This document shows positions 48,817-61,760 of a DNA stretch of 64,000 nt, in pieces. This DNA is from Corydoras sp. C115. Its lineage: Eukaryota > Chordata > Actinopteri > Siluriformes > Callichthyidae. The notes under the pieces were generated by a model that was not told where the DNA came from, did not search any database, and was given only the letters and a program-made list of their open reading frames with translations. Location: positions 483,001-547,000 of the forward strand of contig JAFMOC010000038.1 in assembly GCA_019802505.1 (NCBI GenBank), written 5' to 3'. Position numbers and translations under genes: made by a program. Numbering within the stretch: the stretch's first letter is position 1; the number at the start of each line of letters is the position of its first letter.

Positions 48817-49550
48817 AGTTTCAAGTAAAATTACAAATTACAGCTTTTAGTTATCATTGCATTTTAGAAAGTACCCCAGCATTTCTGAGAATGGGTTTAT
48901 ATACTGTAAAATGCATATGAGGTTTGGTACATGTTAATTTGTGGGAAATAGAAGACTTTGTGCTGCCATGAATAAGAAGTGAGTTCCAGGCTGAAGATAC
49001 TGAATAACAGGAAATGCTTTACAAAATTATAATAATATAAAACATTGCTTTTTCTCTGTTCGTCCTACACATTTGTTGCACATATAACAGCAGCTTAAAC
49101 TTTTAAAAGGAAAATGACTTAAAAATACTGCTGATACAATTCATCTTCTCCATTACAACAACTTGTGAGTCACTGTTATGACTTGTATTATTTTAACACA
49201 ATTTATTGTTGTTTTGATTAACACAAGACCTAGAGATGCAGCCAGTGAGCCAGACAGAGGAGGTGCTAGTGTGGATTGTGGGAACTTTGAGTGTGATGGT
49301 AACGTTGGAAATCATGTGGTAGAACCGGCATGCATAGTTTCACTTGTGTGTGTTTGTGGATATATCTGTGTATGTATGTGGGGTGTTGCTGTGGTTATAA
49401 CTGTGTTTGTTTGACTGGCATGAGATTTGTTCCATCGATACTATCTGCACCAAGTGAACAACAATGCAGGATTTACGTCCTCATTCCCATCATATGTGCA
49501 CATGCACACCCACACACATACACACACACCCACCCCATGAGCACAGTTTC
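47200..49550. other. Upstream flank, no gene recognised
   Basis: Open frames of 60-100 codons occur on both strands at 47.6-48.2 kb, but none resembles a known protein or has a matching splice context. An AAT array lies at 48.77 kb. Confidence 0.55.
48766..48815. repeat. (AAT)n microsatellite
   Basis: About 16 ATA units, the only long trinucleotide array of this type in the window. Confidence 0.97.
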
Positions 49551-49734
49551 TATTTTCAGCCCATCATGGCGTTAATTAATAAGAATGACTCATTTAGTGA
49601 ACATTGCTTTGGAGACATAATAAACGCTACACTACAGAACGGAGGTCTGTGTGCAAGTCCACATGTGGATTTAATCAGTGAAACAATTGCTTACTGCAGC
49701 GCAGCAGCATGGTGGTGTTATCAACCTCCCGTAA

Positions 49735-51408
49735 GTGTGAAAAACAGAATAGTTCATGTAGCCAATTTACCGCAGACACACATTTGTTCTGGATTCCACC
49801 TCAACTTAAGTTACCATTAGTGTGTTTAGATTGTATATATTTTTTACCTGACGTGTGCTGAGCAGAGTGGAGAGAGAAAGACGGATGGAAACAGAATAAG
49901 TAAGACACAGAGGAAAAAAAGAGAATGAAAATAGGAGACTAGCAAAAAGAAACAATACCAGAGCCTTTACAGTTCTGAAACTTCAGCCAGTCCAAAGTCC
50001 ATAAACCCCTTAATGTGTGTAATTGAAAAAAATATTTTGTGAATACTAATTTTAGGGGTAATAAAAGGGATAAATCACCAATTAGGTTTTCACATTCTGT
50101 GCAATTTAGATTAAACTAAATATACTTTCACACTTGTCATTTCTGTGTAGTTCATAACATTTTTTACTTCTTTCATCTGGTAATTTAATTTTGAACAGCC
50201 CTGACTAAAATCCCCTTCCAGAAGTATGGTATTCCCCTTTTATGAACCCATACCAACACTCTTTAAAGTTGTCTTTCTACAGGATTTTGAAATGTAAGTT
50301 TGTAACTCCATTAAAAAACTATTTGTCAGATTAGTTAATGATAATGAATAAAATGGTAAGGGTGTTCATTCAAAACATAAATTAATTTGAAGTTTTTGGC
50401 AGAGTTAAAATGAAGGCCAACCATGCTGGATCAGAAAGCTGCCTTCCCAAAACTCCAATACAAGGTTACAGGCCATCAGCCACAGTATTACAAGCTGTCA
50501 GTGGTTTAAATGTTGTGGCTGGTTGTGTGTATTTAATACTCTTTTTCCTATAAAACAAAATCATTTAATACTTTGGTTGCAGTTTGCAGTAGAGGTCAGG
50601 TAGCTTTGTGCCTATTATCTAACAGTAATGTAATTTTTTGCAGAATAATTATATATTTGTGTTGTGTCATTGAAGTAACTAATAATAAGGTAATAATAGA
50701 TTATCCATTTCTAGCTAAACATGATATACCAGTATTATGAATGTAACTGTGAAAGCACTCCAAAATCTTAATCACTTTAACAACAAAATTGCTCTGCAGT
50801 TTTAATTTTAAAAGTTTGTTTAATACAGTTGGACAGCTTTATTTTCTTGTCTCAGGTGGAATAGAATGAACTAAATGGTAATTAAAGAAAATAAGACAGA
50901 TTTAAATAATTTTATTATTATTATCCAATTAAAAAAGGGCAGAAGTGAAGTGGGCAGTCAGTATTCAGTCCAATATGCTGCACACAGTGTTATTCTGGCA
51001 GGAGACAGACAGAATGAAAGACAGTCCAAATAGCACCAAAGGATAAGGACAGAGCAAAATTGAGACAGGCACCTCTTATCCTCCCCGCCTTTCCTGCTCT
51101 GCTCTATTGCTCCATTGAGCTCTGTCCTCGAGTGCTTCTGCCTTTAATGGCCTTTACATAAAGGTGTGTGTGTGTGTGTGTGGGTGTGTGTGTGTGTGTG
51201 TGTGTGTGTGTTCGAGTGTGTGTGAGAGAGGCCTACAGGTCAATCATAATGCTCAGTTCACATCCCTCTATTCAGTACTATACTGAAAGAATGATGGAGT
51301 GATGGTGAGGGTGATGGACTAAAAAGAGGGTGGGGATAAATCTTTTTGCACTCTTCATTGTGTTAGTGTGTATAAAAAGGTGAGACAGCATGAAGTATGT
51401 TAGTGTCA

Positions 51409-51444
<36 letters not shown>

Positions 51445-52920
51445 AAGACAGAACAAGAAATGAGAGACAGACAGATGGTTACATGTGGCATGTGTAACAC
51501 AGTGACCTGGACTCTCTCCAGGAATACAGGGTGATGAACAAGCACCACACAGCAGCAAATATGTCCCACCCACCCAGCAAAGTGAGCAGGAATAGTTGCA
51601 ATACATTAAACCTTGAAATGTAAACCAAAGTATCTGTTTGGGATCTGATTATTTAATGATTTCATTACCATGGAGGCATGACCCATTCAAGTTGGCAGCC
51701 ACAAGAAAAGCCGTGCCAGCTCCCTCACTTCTGGTTTGTTCAGAGAAATTGAGGCTTGCAGTAACAGTCCAAAATTCCCACTTGTAAGTTAATGTTTTTA
51801 CAGTCTGGGGCTGCTACAGTAGTTATGGGTATTCCCATATAATATTATTGCAGCAAAGGGAAACTAGTCACTAAGAATGCAACCAAATAAGGTTTTTTGT
51901 TGGAAATAAACTTTTGTATATTTACTATTCATATATGACTTTTAAGCAGAAGATCAATAAGAAGGGCAAGCAGGTAAAAAAAAACAACTTTAATAAACTG
52001 TATAATTTTTTTTAAAGATTTTCTTTTTGGATCAATTCTAAGTGACCTATATAAAACAATTATAAAAACATAAATTAAAACTATTAATTTTGAGAGCTTT
52101 ATTCAGATTAATACATTAGATGTAAAAACATTAGATTAATTGAATGAAATCAATAAAAACATTAATTAAATGTTAGAATAAAATACCAGTTAGATTTCAA
52201 CATTAATTCACACTAAAGGAAAAACAATATCAAGCTAATTTGAAAGTGTATTTCTTCATAATGATTCTTTATTAAAATGCAACTACATCGTGAAGATGAC
52301 ATTGGGGCAGTTAAGGATGAAGGACATCACGTACTAATGAAAACAATAGCCAACTGGTTGATTGAAGCCTGATTCATGCTGTCAGTCTTTTGATAAAAAG
52401 TCCATGACCTTAACTATTGAGCCTCTAGTGACAAGCTTGTTATACCCAGTGTGAAACAAGCCTGAAATAGAATTCATGTACTGTCAATCCCAAATATTTC
52501 TCCTTTTTATTTTCTTCAAAAAATCAAAAAAAAAAAGTGTGGTACTATGTAAAAAAATTATATATTAAAATTAATTTTAACATCACATGATTTGCTCCAT
52601 ACTCAATATATCACTACTTTTAATTCCTGCATATTTTTAAATAGATTTTTAAATAGAATTATCTCAAGGCAACTTTAGCAGAATCACTTCATTCACCAAG
52701 TATGTTATACAGAATATGTCTTAGTGTGTGCACACATGTATGCCATGTAACATACTGAATAAACAAGACAGCACACAGACTATACAAAAGCAAGCATTAT
52801 TCAAACTAGTAGCAGACAAGAACTAAACAAAACTAAATAAACTGCACGGACTATATACAGAAATACATACAAACACAATCATGAACACATTTACAGCTAC
52901 GGAAAATTGAATGTTTTATT
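49735..52920. other. Upstream flank, no gene recognised
   Basis: AT-rich DNA with two TG arrays near 51.2-51.4 kb; otherwise nothing I can name. Confidence 0.6.
51166..51440. repeat. Two (TG)n arrays
   Basis: Arrays at 51166-51211 (one GGG interruption) and 51410-51440. Confidence 0.95.
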
Positions 52921-52924
52921 TTAC

Positions 52925-53130
52925 CTTCCAAAATCGTTTTGGATTACGTGACAAAACTAGGCTCCTAGAGAAAACCCTTACATACACATGAAGAACATGT
53001 CAGTAGCACACAAAGTCTGGATTACTATTTATTCTCTCAATACCTTTTTTCCTGAAAATTAAACCATCTACCTAGAAACAAGTACTGCTGTAAGATGACA
53101 GTTGTGACCACTGCACCACCATGCCACCTA
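52925..53130 (-). mobile_element. Decayed tRNA-headed repeat, minus strand
   Basis: On the minus strand it reads TTAGGTGGCATGGTGGTGCA then GTGGTCACAACTGTCATC. Further in, forward-strand CCTAGAGAAAACCC and GAAGAACATG correspond to the body of a common fish repeat. It is strongly diverged. Confidence 0.5.
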
Positions 53131-53601
53131 ATTACATATGGTATAATGTACAAATTCATATACTTGTAAATCCATAATCAAGTTGATATTTTCCTATTTT
53201 CTTAAGTTTTTTGAAGTTGCATGTGCAATTTGGATTCATTTATTTTTTTATTCTATTATATAAAACAAAGTACTGTACATTACATTCTTTACTACTTTAT
53301 TTTTCATTCACCACACACATTTGATACAAGTTTAAATTTTCATTTTTACTTTTGGAGATTTAATTTTACTCATATTTCACCCACTGTTCTCTTCACCCAC
53401 TGTGACTGCTTGTGAAAGTCAAAATGCGTGTGTGTGTTAGTGTGTCAGTGTGTTCATGTGTGTTCTCGTGTGTGTGTGTGTGTGTGGTAGTGTGCATTTG
53501 TGTGTAACTTTGTAAGTATTGACACATTAATGCTGATTGAACGTGACATTTTTTACCAGGAGGAAGTGTGAATTTCAAAGCTGACTTTTACTACACACAT
53601 A

Positions 53602-53605
<4 letters not shown>

Positions 53606-53671
<66 letters not shown>

Positions 53672-54051
53672 GTACAGTATATACTCACATGGCTTCTCTA
53701 CATCAAACACTCCTGGTGTTTGCTCTGAAAATAAAGCTGCCATGTATCCAAGAGATTCATTTCCTGTTAAGAAAGAAAAAACAAAGGAGAGATCAACAGA
53801 AAGACAGAGCAAGAGTGACCTAAAGAGAGAGAGAATGAGACAGACAGACAGAGAAAGATAGAGGCTGACCAAACTCATCTATGGTTGCTACGGTCATTGG
53901 TTTTGATGTAACACATCAAATAAACCCATTTGTAAGAGCAAAATGCACAGCTGCTGTGTGTAAGTGCTTTTGTTTAGGAAACAGAAGCACATGAGATAGC
54001 AATGCTTCAGAAAAGTGGTGTGAACTGAAACCATGTGTTACACAAACATGC

Positions 54052-54083
<32 letters not shown>

Positions 54084-54164
54084 ACAATAAAAGAAAGAAA
54101 GAATGCCACCCTGGCAGATAACACCTTCATAGGCCTTAAGCCAGCCACTATTTCTTTAACCAGC

Positions 54165-54240
<76 letters not shown>

Positions 54241-54388
54241 CCAACACAGAGTAACAGAAAGGTCTTCATGCCAGAGTCCGACTGTGCTGGCCCACTGAAC
54301 CAATCACTAAGCTCAAGTTGAGCCAAACACACACGCATGCACACATGCAAACAAACACACACACACATACACACATGCGCATGCATGC

Positions 54389-54429
<41 letters not shown>

Positions 54430-54430
54430 C
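53606..54430. repeat. Cluster of (CA)n arrays
   Basis: Arrays at 53606-53669, 54051-54086, 54167-54235 and 54320-54430 (interrupted). About a third of this interval is CA repeat, so every long frame across it is low-complexity. Confidence 0.96.
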
Positions 54431-55314
54431 ACAGTGTTGGCAGCAGCAGGTCATCAGGCAACAGATGGTTCCACTGAATGAGCCTCTCATGAGAGATAAC
54501 TGATCTGGAAACACCAGGCACACATTTACACACTACATAAACAACGTTAAATATTCCTTTACTACATAAACATGATAATGAGACAATAAAGGAATACCAT
54601 CCAAAACTTTATAAACACTCAGGAGTAATGTGCTGAGGAAGCTATGATTGCTCCGACTTTATTTGGGCTATTCCATAAATTGCTGTCAGACTCCATCCCT
54701 TGGTTCAAAACACAAGAAAAGGTCCAGATTAGTCCCACAATGGCACAAAGCCATTTTAATCTTCCTTTAAGATGCATAGGATCCTATAAAACATCTAGGA
54801 AAGGAATTTTGTGATTAGGTATCAGTGATGAAGTAGGCCGAATTGAAGAGCGTAAACATGCCATAAAAAATGTAATACCACAAAAGCAACTAGTATTCTG
54901 AGCTATAAAACATATACACTCAATGAAGGGAAAATTAGGGGACAAAGTTAAATGAATCAGGACCTGATATTAACATGTAACCTCCAAACAATGTTATTGA
55001 TCACAGTGCAATTTTTCATGCATAAGGTCCTAACATCCATCTATAGCTTACATAACTGCAACAGGTTTTGCTTGCAAAGAACATTTTAGCCAATCCTGTG
55101 AATGGTCCCAAACGATACTGGGACCTATCCAGGCACCTAATGTGCAGGGAAGCAGCTTAGCCAGACATATTTATACAATTTCGCACATTTAATTGTAACT
55201 GAATTACATTTCTTTGGACTGATACGGAAAACCTGTGCTGACACTTACAGCAGTATAAAGTAAATAAAATTTTGCAACATCAGGTAATGCACACATCAAC
55301 TCTCTGAATGAGCA

Positions 55315-55440
55315 AATAATGTGATCTTGACCATGACATGATTGTTGGTGCTAGGCAGGCTGGTTTGAGTTTTCTGATATCTACTGATTTTTGATTTACA
55401 AAGACAGCCTCTAAAGTATGTTTAGAATGCTGATATATCA
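55315..55440 (+). mobile_element. Fragment of the second Tc1-like family
   Basis: TTGACCATGACATGATTGTT, GGTGCTAGGCAGGCTGGTTT and GAGTTTTCTGATATCTACTG correspond to the same N-terminal transposase region as 10598-10910 (VVGARQAGLS-type). Only about 120 bp remain. Confidence 0.6.
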
Positions 55441-56305
55441 AGCATGTAGAGTGGTAGTCCTCACTTTGTTTTGTGTATATTTGGGGTCATCTTTTTCTCA
55501 TGTATATCATGCCTAAGATGATAAACATTTTCCAGGACCAATGAAATGAAATAAGGAAAGAGATACAAGGACACTGCTGGACAAAGTAAATCAAAATAAG
55601 CCTATGAGACCAAAAAGGAACATAGAATACTGATATTTCAGGTGGATTTGGTTAATAAATTGCTTGAAAGTGTTTCAGCACAAGATTTACCTACCGCTTA
55701 CAGACACATGTATTAGGTGCAGATTTGAAGCAGATGTTTCTGACTCTCTGGTTAAAAGCACAATTAAACTCCTAAATTCACAAAGTAATTCTATATAGCA
55801 CATTCAAATCACTTTAAAGACATCGACCTCTCACATTCGCTCAGACCTCAGAACAGAACATCTAAGATACCTATTAAATGAAGACGTATAAAGGAATTCA
55901 ACCATATATAAAACCACTGAAAATCAGCTTTGATAAAACATGTCAGGAGGAATTATAAATTCAACTCAGGTTTAACATAACACACCACTGGCTGACCTCC
56001 ATTCTGTCCTATAGCAGTAATCAAGGAACTAATGAAAGTACTTTTTTCAAAACTTTTTCAAGAAACTAGGAAAGACTGAGAGAGAAAAAATGGAATCTTT
56101 CCTGCATGTCTGTCTCTCTTTCGGTATAAGGTATGACATCATGATTCCACTGACATCAGCTGGGTGATATGGCCACTAAATAATTTCCACACTTCACACA
56201 CCGTGAGAAATATTCAGCACCCTTCCTTCACCACAAATGTCTGTGCGTATTTAGTTCCATATAAACGCCTTTTACATGTCTAAAAAAGAAATGTAGCATG
56301 CTCTG

Positions 56306-56307
<2 letters not shown>

Positions 56308-56353
<46 letters not shown>
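56308..56353. repeat. (CA)n microsatellite
   Basis: About 22 CA units in the upstream flank. Confidence 0.96.
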
Positions 56354-56354
<1 letters not shown>

Positions 56355-57264
56355 AGAAACACCATGAGGGATCAGGAAAGACTGTTTTTAAACTAGCAGT
56401 CACAACAATGAAGGCAAGTAACTTTATGAAGATAAAGACAGAAAGACAAACCATAGATTCTTTCCAAAGACACCTATTTTTTAAGAGAGAGGGGAGGTTT
56501 GGGAGCAAGTTCACATGTAATATGTACCATCTTTACTGACTTTTGCTAAATATATCTCAACATGAATGTATTTATGAAACATTTATAATAAACATTTGGA
56601 TTTTTAAATAGAGACAAAAGAACAAAATTATATACAAAAAGTTTGCCTTTTACATTGACCAGAATAAAACAAAGTCAGAAACATTAAATAATATGACTAA
56701 AAATCATAAATCCATTGTTTACATTCTGAGTTGCGTAAATGGGTTACATTGATTTGTGTCACATATTAGTAGAACATTATATATAATGGCAGACAGTAAT
56801 TGTTTTCAAAAAGTATTATACACAAGTAAAACAAATGTGCTCCTCCCCATGTAGACTATTACTTGATTAAAAGCTCAGAAGTTGCCTTGGTTTTGAAGCC
56901 AGTTGAAGGTTCCACCTCAAACTGCGGACACCTCTTACAAAGAAATGACATCACTTTGATGATGCAACATTTGTGAGTGACTTTGAACAGAGATAAATTT
57001 CATTTAAAATAGAATAGATGAATGCACTAATTAAATACATGTGGAAAATATTTAAGGATTAAAACCTTCTTAACATGTATGCCTTTTTAAAAATGTGTTT
57101 ATTACCAGGAAGTCCAAATAAACCAATCAGATTAAAGATAGCACTTATTATTTTTATATATTGTATATTATTATATTATGTGAAAGACAATAATTAGCCA
57201 GTTTAATGTGAAGCATTATTAGCCAGTTTGATGGCTTGAAACGTTTATCCAATTAGATGGGAGA

Positions 57265-57425
57265 CAACCATTCATTCATTCTTTCTCTTTGATACTTATC
57301 CTAATTAGAGTTACTTAAGCTTATCCCAGTGTGAATTGCATGAAAGGCAGGGAGACACTTCCATCAGTGGGCAGGTCACAAGTCCATCACTGGGCAAACA
57401 AGTTGAAACACTCAGTAGTTACAAC
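57265..57425 (-). mobile_element. 3' end of a dispersed fish repeat
   Basis: CATTCATTCATTCTTTCTC, then CTTATCCTAATTAGAGTTAC, GCTTATCCCAG and GTCCATCACTGGGCAAAC match the common fish repeat 3' end (GAATG tail), read on the minus strand. No 5' head is present. Confidence 0.55.
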
Positions 57426-57429
57426 AGTT

Positions 57430-58735
57430 ATCAGTCATACCAGAAGACAAAGATAGCTCTCTAAAATAAATACATTAATTACTATCACATTTAAAGTACA
57501 TAAAGTAAATAAAGTATTCTGATTCTTATTAAATGTATAGCTAAAATGATAGTGGACAACCTGCAAGAAACATGTTACAGATTAAATGTGGGGTTAATAT
57601 ACTTGGATCTTTTTAACTACACAAAATGACCAAATCGAAGAATAAACATTAGGCCAAGCTATCAATTAGTGAAATCAACAAAATCTAAAGCATTTAAATT
57701 AACCCAATGAAAAACAATATCATTACAACTCATTAAGACAAACCAAATTACTGAATACAATCCAAACCTTGCAAATCAGCCCAAAACACTGAAAACTAGA
57801 ACCACAGTCCAAGCAAATCAAATACCGCAAACCACAATTGTTTTAATCTCCCAAGTAATTTAAAAGCAACTGAAATTAAAGTCCCTAAATGTAAATCTAA
57901 CTTGGAAAAAAGCTTGAAACACATCTCAACAAAAAGATGATACAGAGCAAAACTAACACCACAAACCAACCAAAATGAACTCGTTGACACAGCTTTGTCA
58001 GTGTGTTGTACCAGCAGCAGTTTAAACCTGACAGACTGGTAATAAAGGTGACAAAATGAACAATTAATCTGTTATTAGTAGCAACATTTAAAATTACTGT
58101 GAACTACATTGGAGTGTGATATTTAAACATAACCTAGGAAATTATTTCAATAATTACATCTCATTTCTCATATGTGACATTTTATAACTGACATTTCAGA
58201 CTCTTCTGCTATATTGGATTTATCTTAACAAACAATAGAAACATTAGGAGATCAATAGAACATGAACAGAAGGACAAAAATATCCCCAATCTGACATTTT
58301 AAAGAAAACAACAGAATGATGGAGTATTGACAAAGACATTCATTGTCTTGATGTTCAAAGAACTTTCTCATTCACATAGAATCAAGTATTAAGGGTAAAT
58401 TAAAAACATCGTGCCTGGGTAAAATAATATGTGTTTTCCCACATGTGGTTTATTGCGCAGTGGTATGGAAGAAACGTTTTTAGAAGAGAAAAGGGTGAAA
58501 TTAAAACTTGTGGTGTGTGTGTTTGTGTCTGTGAACTGGTATATGTAACAGGATAGGAACCAAAACCTGTTTACACTCAATGTTAAAGTAAAAATGTTGT
58601 ATGGCTATGGTAATAGTTAGGTTATGGTAAGAGTAAGTTTGTGTAAATGTTAAGGTACTAGTATTTGTTATTGTTTGGAGTGAGTCTCTACATAATTATT
58701 TGTGGTGTATATTAAGTCCCCACATTGCACTAGAT
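57430..58735. other. Upstream flank, no gene recognised
   Basis: A/C-biased, AT-rich sequence with short frames only; no feature identified. Confidence 0.6.
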
Positions 58736-58738
58736 CAA

Positions 58739-58740
58739 GG

Positions 58741-58772
<32 letters not shown>

Positions 58773-58778
58773 GGTGGT

Positions 58779-58851
<73 letters not shown>
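58739..58851. repeat. (GTT)n(GGT)n(GT)n compound repeat
   Basis: Stepwise change from about 5 GTT units to about 8 GGT units to about 35 GT units with no spacer. Confidence 0.97.
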
Positions 58852-58854
<3 letters not shown>

Positions 58855-59110
58855 TACAAGAATATGTACCAGTCATTAAGTGGACCAAAATGGTTGACAT
58901 ATTTACATTTTAAGGATTTCTTCATCTTTGCTTCCCACGACATAACTTTTTTCAGAAGACTTGGATGAATTAGGTTTAGAGCAAAAGTAAGTCTCCCTAA
59001 ATCGAATGGCAATCTATGAAAAGTTCCCATAATATACACAAAGTTCAACTGTATATACTTTAAGCTTGTGATTCTAAAGCTAAATGTTATTAATGATATT
59101 ACTTCCATTT

Positions 59111-59118
<8 letters not shown>

Positions 59119-59180
<62 letters not shown>

Positions 59181-59357
59181 GACAGGGACACACACACACA
59201 CACACACACATGTTCTGCAGTCTGACAAACTGTTTTATTTGATTAAATACTAATTATAAAAATGAAAAACACATTTGATGAATGGCAGTCCCTTTTTGTT
59301 TAGTCAGCATGTTTTGCATTATATAAAAAAATTTCACACAGAAACACACACATACAC

Positions 59358-59431
<74 letters not shown>
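59119..59431. repeat. (CA)n arrays
   Basis: Arrays at 59119-59178, 59189-59210 and 59366-59431, the last about 65 bp. Confidence 0.97.
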
Positions 59432-59433
<2 letters not shown>

Positions 59434-60114
59434 CAATAGAAATTGCAGAATCCTTTTAAAATATATACATGACAATCAAACTGTGACAAATGCCAGATCA
59501 TATCTAAAAAGAAATGCATCTCCGCAGTCCTATCATTTTGATAAATGGTCTTTAAAAAATATTCCATATTGAATAGAATAAATACTACATGATGTGGAGT
59601 ACTAAACACTTTAAAATATCGTATAGTTACAGGAAAGTTTTAGTTTCCAGTGAAGGGTAATATTAATACATTTTAGACATTCTTTGTGGTATGAGTTTAA
59701 GGAAGGCACATTTGGAATGAATTCTGAATGCCCCAATCTCACATTCCAACAGACCTGATGCTCCGTTGTTCATCTACTTTTTGTCATCATTGTCTTCTTA
59801 TTATTTTGATGAAACACAACAGCTGTCTGGCAACACATTTTCTGGGCAGGATTTTAAATAGCAGACAAAAAAACAAAATTAGTACTTATATATGAAATGG
59901 GTAAAATATCTTCACAGATAAAACAAGCATTTTACAAAGCTTAATTTGCTTGTGCTTTTGTTTGCAGGAATAGTGTTGGTTTTTAGTTTAATGTGGGAAA
60001 ACCACATTTCATCATTTTATCTTGACCTCTTAATCCTCTACTAGGGTTTCAGGAGGGGGGGGTTTCATGTGCTCATCCAGATAAGAACATGGACAGAAAA
60101 ATGCCAAGCCAACA

Positions 60115-60294
60115 GACACTATATAGGGGCAATTTAGAGCAGCCTTGAATCCATGTTTTGGACTGTGGGAGGAAACAGAAACCCCAGAGAATACCCACGT
60201 AGACACAGGGAGAACATGGAAACTTTACCCAGATCGGGATTCCAACCTGGATCCCCTGGCGAACGTGCTAACCACTAAGCCACCATGTCGCCCC
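60115..60294 (-). mobile_element. tRNA-headed SINE, 3'-truncated, minus strand
   Basis: On the minus strand it reads GGGCGACATGGTGGCTTAG and then GTTAGCACGTTCGCC, as in the other copies. The body continues to the CCCCTATATAG segment and then loses similarity, so the tail is deleted or diverged. Confidence 0.8.
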
Positions 60295-61674
60295 TTCTGG
60301 GAAAACCTGTGGTTGTCTTTATTACTTTGGTGTGTCGAAAAGCAGGTGCAGAAAAATAAAACGTTTATTTTCTATAGAGTGCTATGTGTTTTACTTCGGC
60401 AAGGTTGCCATTGTAGCTTTGCTTTGGCACACCATAATGTGGAGAGGCTTGGTGAGCTGTTATCACCACATAGCTTACTTCAAATGATTTGTTTGAAAGA
60501 AAATCAAAAACACACTAAGAAAATCTTATTCTTTAAGATTGTTTGTTCAATGTATGCCACAGTGTACTTTTAAGACCAGGCAGCTCGTTGTGTAAAAAAA
60601 ACATCATATGTAACCTTATCAGGTTATCAGTCTGGAGGTCTCGTTTATAAGATTTCCATATTTACAGAATTAAGACACATTTACTTATTATGATTATTAC
60701 CCATCAGTGAGGTACATACATTTTATTATAATCATGTTTGCAGACACGAAAAGACACCAAAGCAAGCAAAGGCACACAGAGTGGGTACCATCTGTATGAG
60801 AACGATTCTTCCAAGCTATAAAAAAAATCCTAAGAATATCTACAAACACTTATGACCTCTGGAAAACCTGTCACAATGATTTACCATTAAACACAGACAG
60901 ACATATTTCATGCTGACAGGCACACTGAGGTGTGGAGTTACTGGAAGCAAATAAGACCAGACCCAGTTCTGTGTTTATGTAGAGAGAAAGACTGACGGGG
61001 ACATAGAGCGAGACAGAGAGAAGAACCTGAGCTGTTTTATATGAACCGTCCCTCGCTCCTTGGTTTTTCCTTTTAACTTGGCTGCTTTTAGACAGGAACT
61101 TTCATTGTGTAGTTGGTCTTTCTTCTGGAATGTTTCACAGATGTATAGTTTCCTGTCTGACCCTTTTATAAAAAGAGTGACAATTCTAAAATAACACTAA
61201 TCATAATGACACATTTTGCCAATTTTGAAAGTAAACTTATAAACTTTCACATTCAGTTGCATATTTGCACAAACTCTAATGTTATTACACCTGCTAATGT
61301 TTCTATTTTTGGGCATCCCTTCATTTAGGCATTTGATTGCTACACCGTTTTCCTGCATCCCTGATTATTATAACATATTTTTCTTATGGAGACACAAAGA
61401 ACACAGATCCTCCTGCATTTACTGGAGATTTCACACATGCACCGTGTTATTTAGGAGAGAAATGATTACAGTTGACACTTTTAATTTTCACTTTCCTTCC
61501 TAAGTTATTGGCCGTTAAAAAACCAGCTGTGGTAAAAAAAAATTAAATAAAAAACCCTAGCTGTTTGGACCATTTCTCTTCAGTTCCCAGCCACATGAAT
61601 TATTATTTCTTGTGTCCACTTTGCCAGTGTTACGAATATTTGAAGGAAAGAATTCTAAAACTGAATTGAGAAGC

Positions 61675-61760
61675 AGGCAAGCACCATATTATTTATTCAG
61701 TTATCAAATCAGCCAATCATGTAACAGCAGTGAGATAATTTATGTGGCTACCATCAAACC
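61675..61760 (+). mobile_element. 5'-end fragment of the second Tc1-like family
   Basis: AGTTATCAAATCAGCCAATC, then ATGTAACAGCAGTGAG matches the 5' leader also seen at 10636-10670. It is a short remnant. Confidence 0.5.

Larger units (their letters stand above)
54510..57260. other. Upstream flank, no gene recognised
   Basis: Apart from a short Tc1-like fragment (55.3-55.4 kb) and a CA array (56.3 kb), this is unique AT-rich sequence. Confidence 0.6.

Noticed and set aside
58668..59228. A 186-codon minus-strand frame
   Set aside because: More than half is dinucleotide- and trinucleotide-repeat translation; the unique middle part shows no recognised domain.
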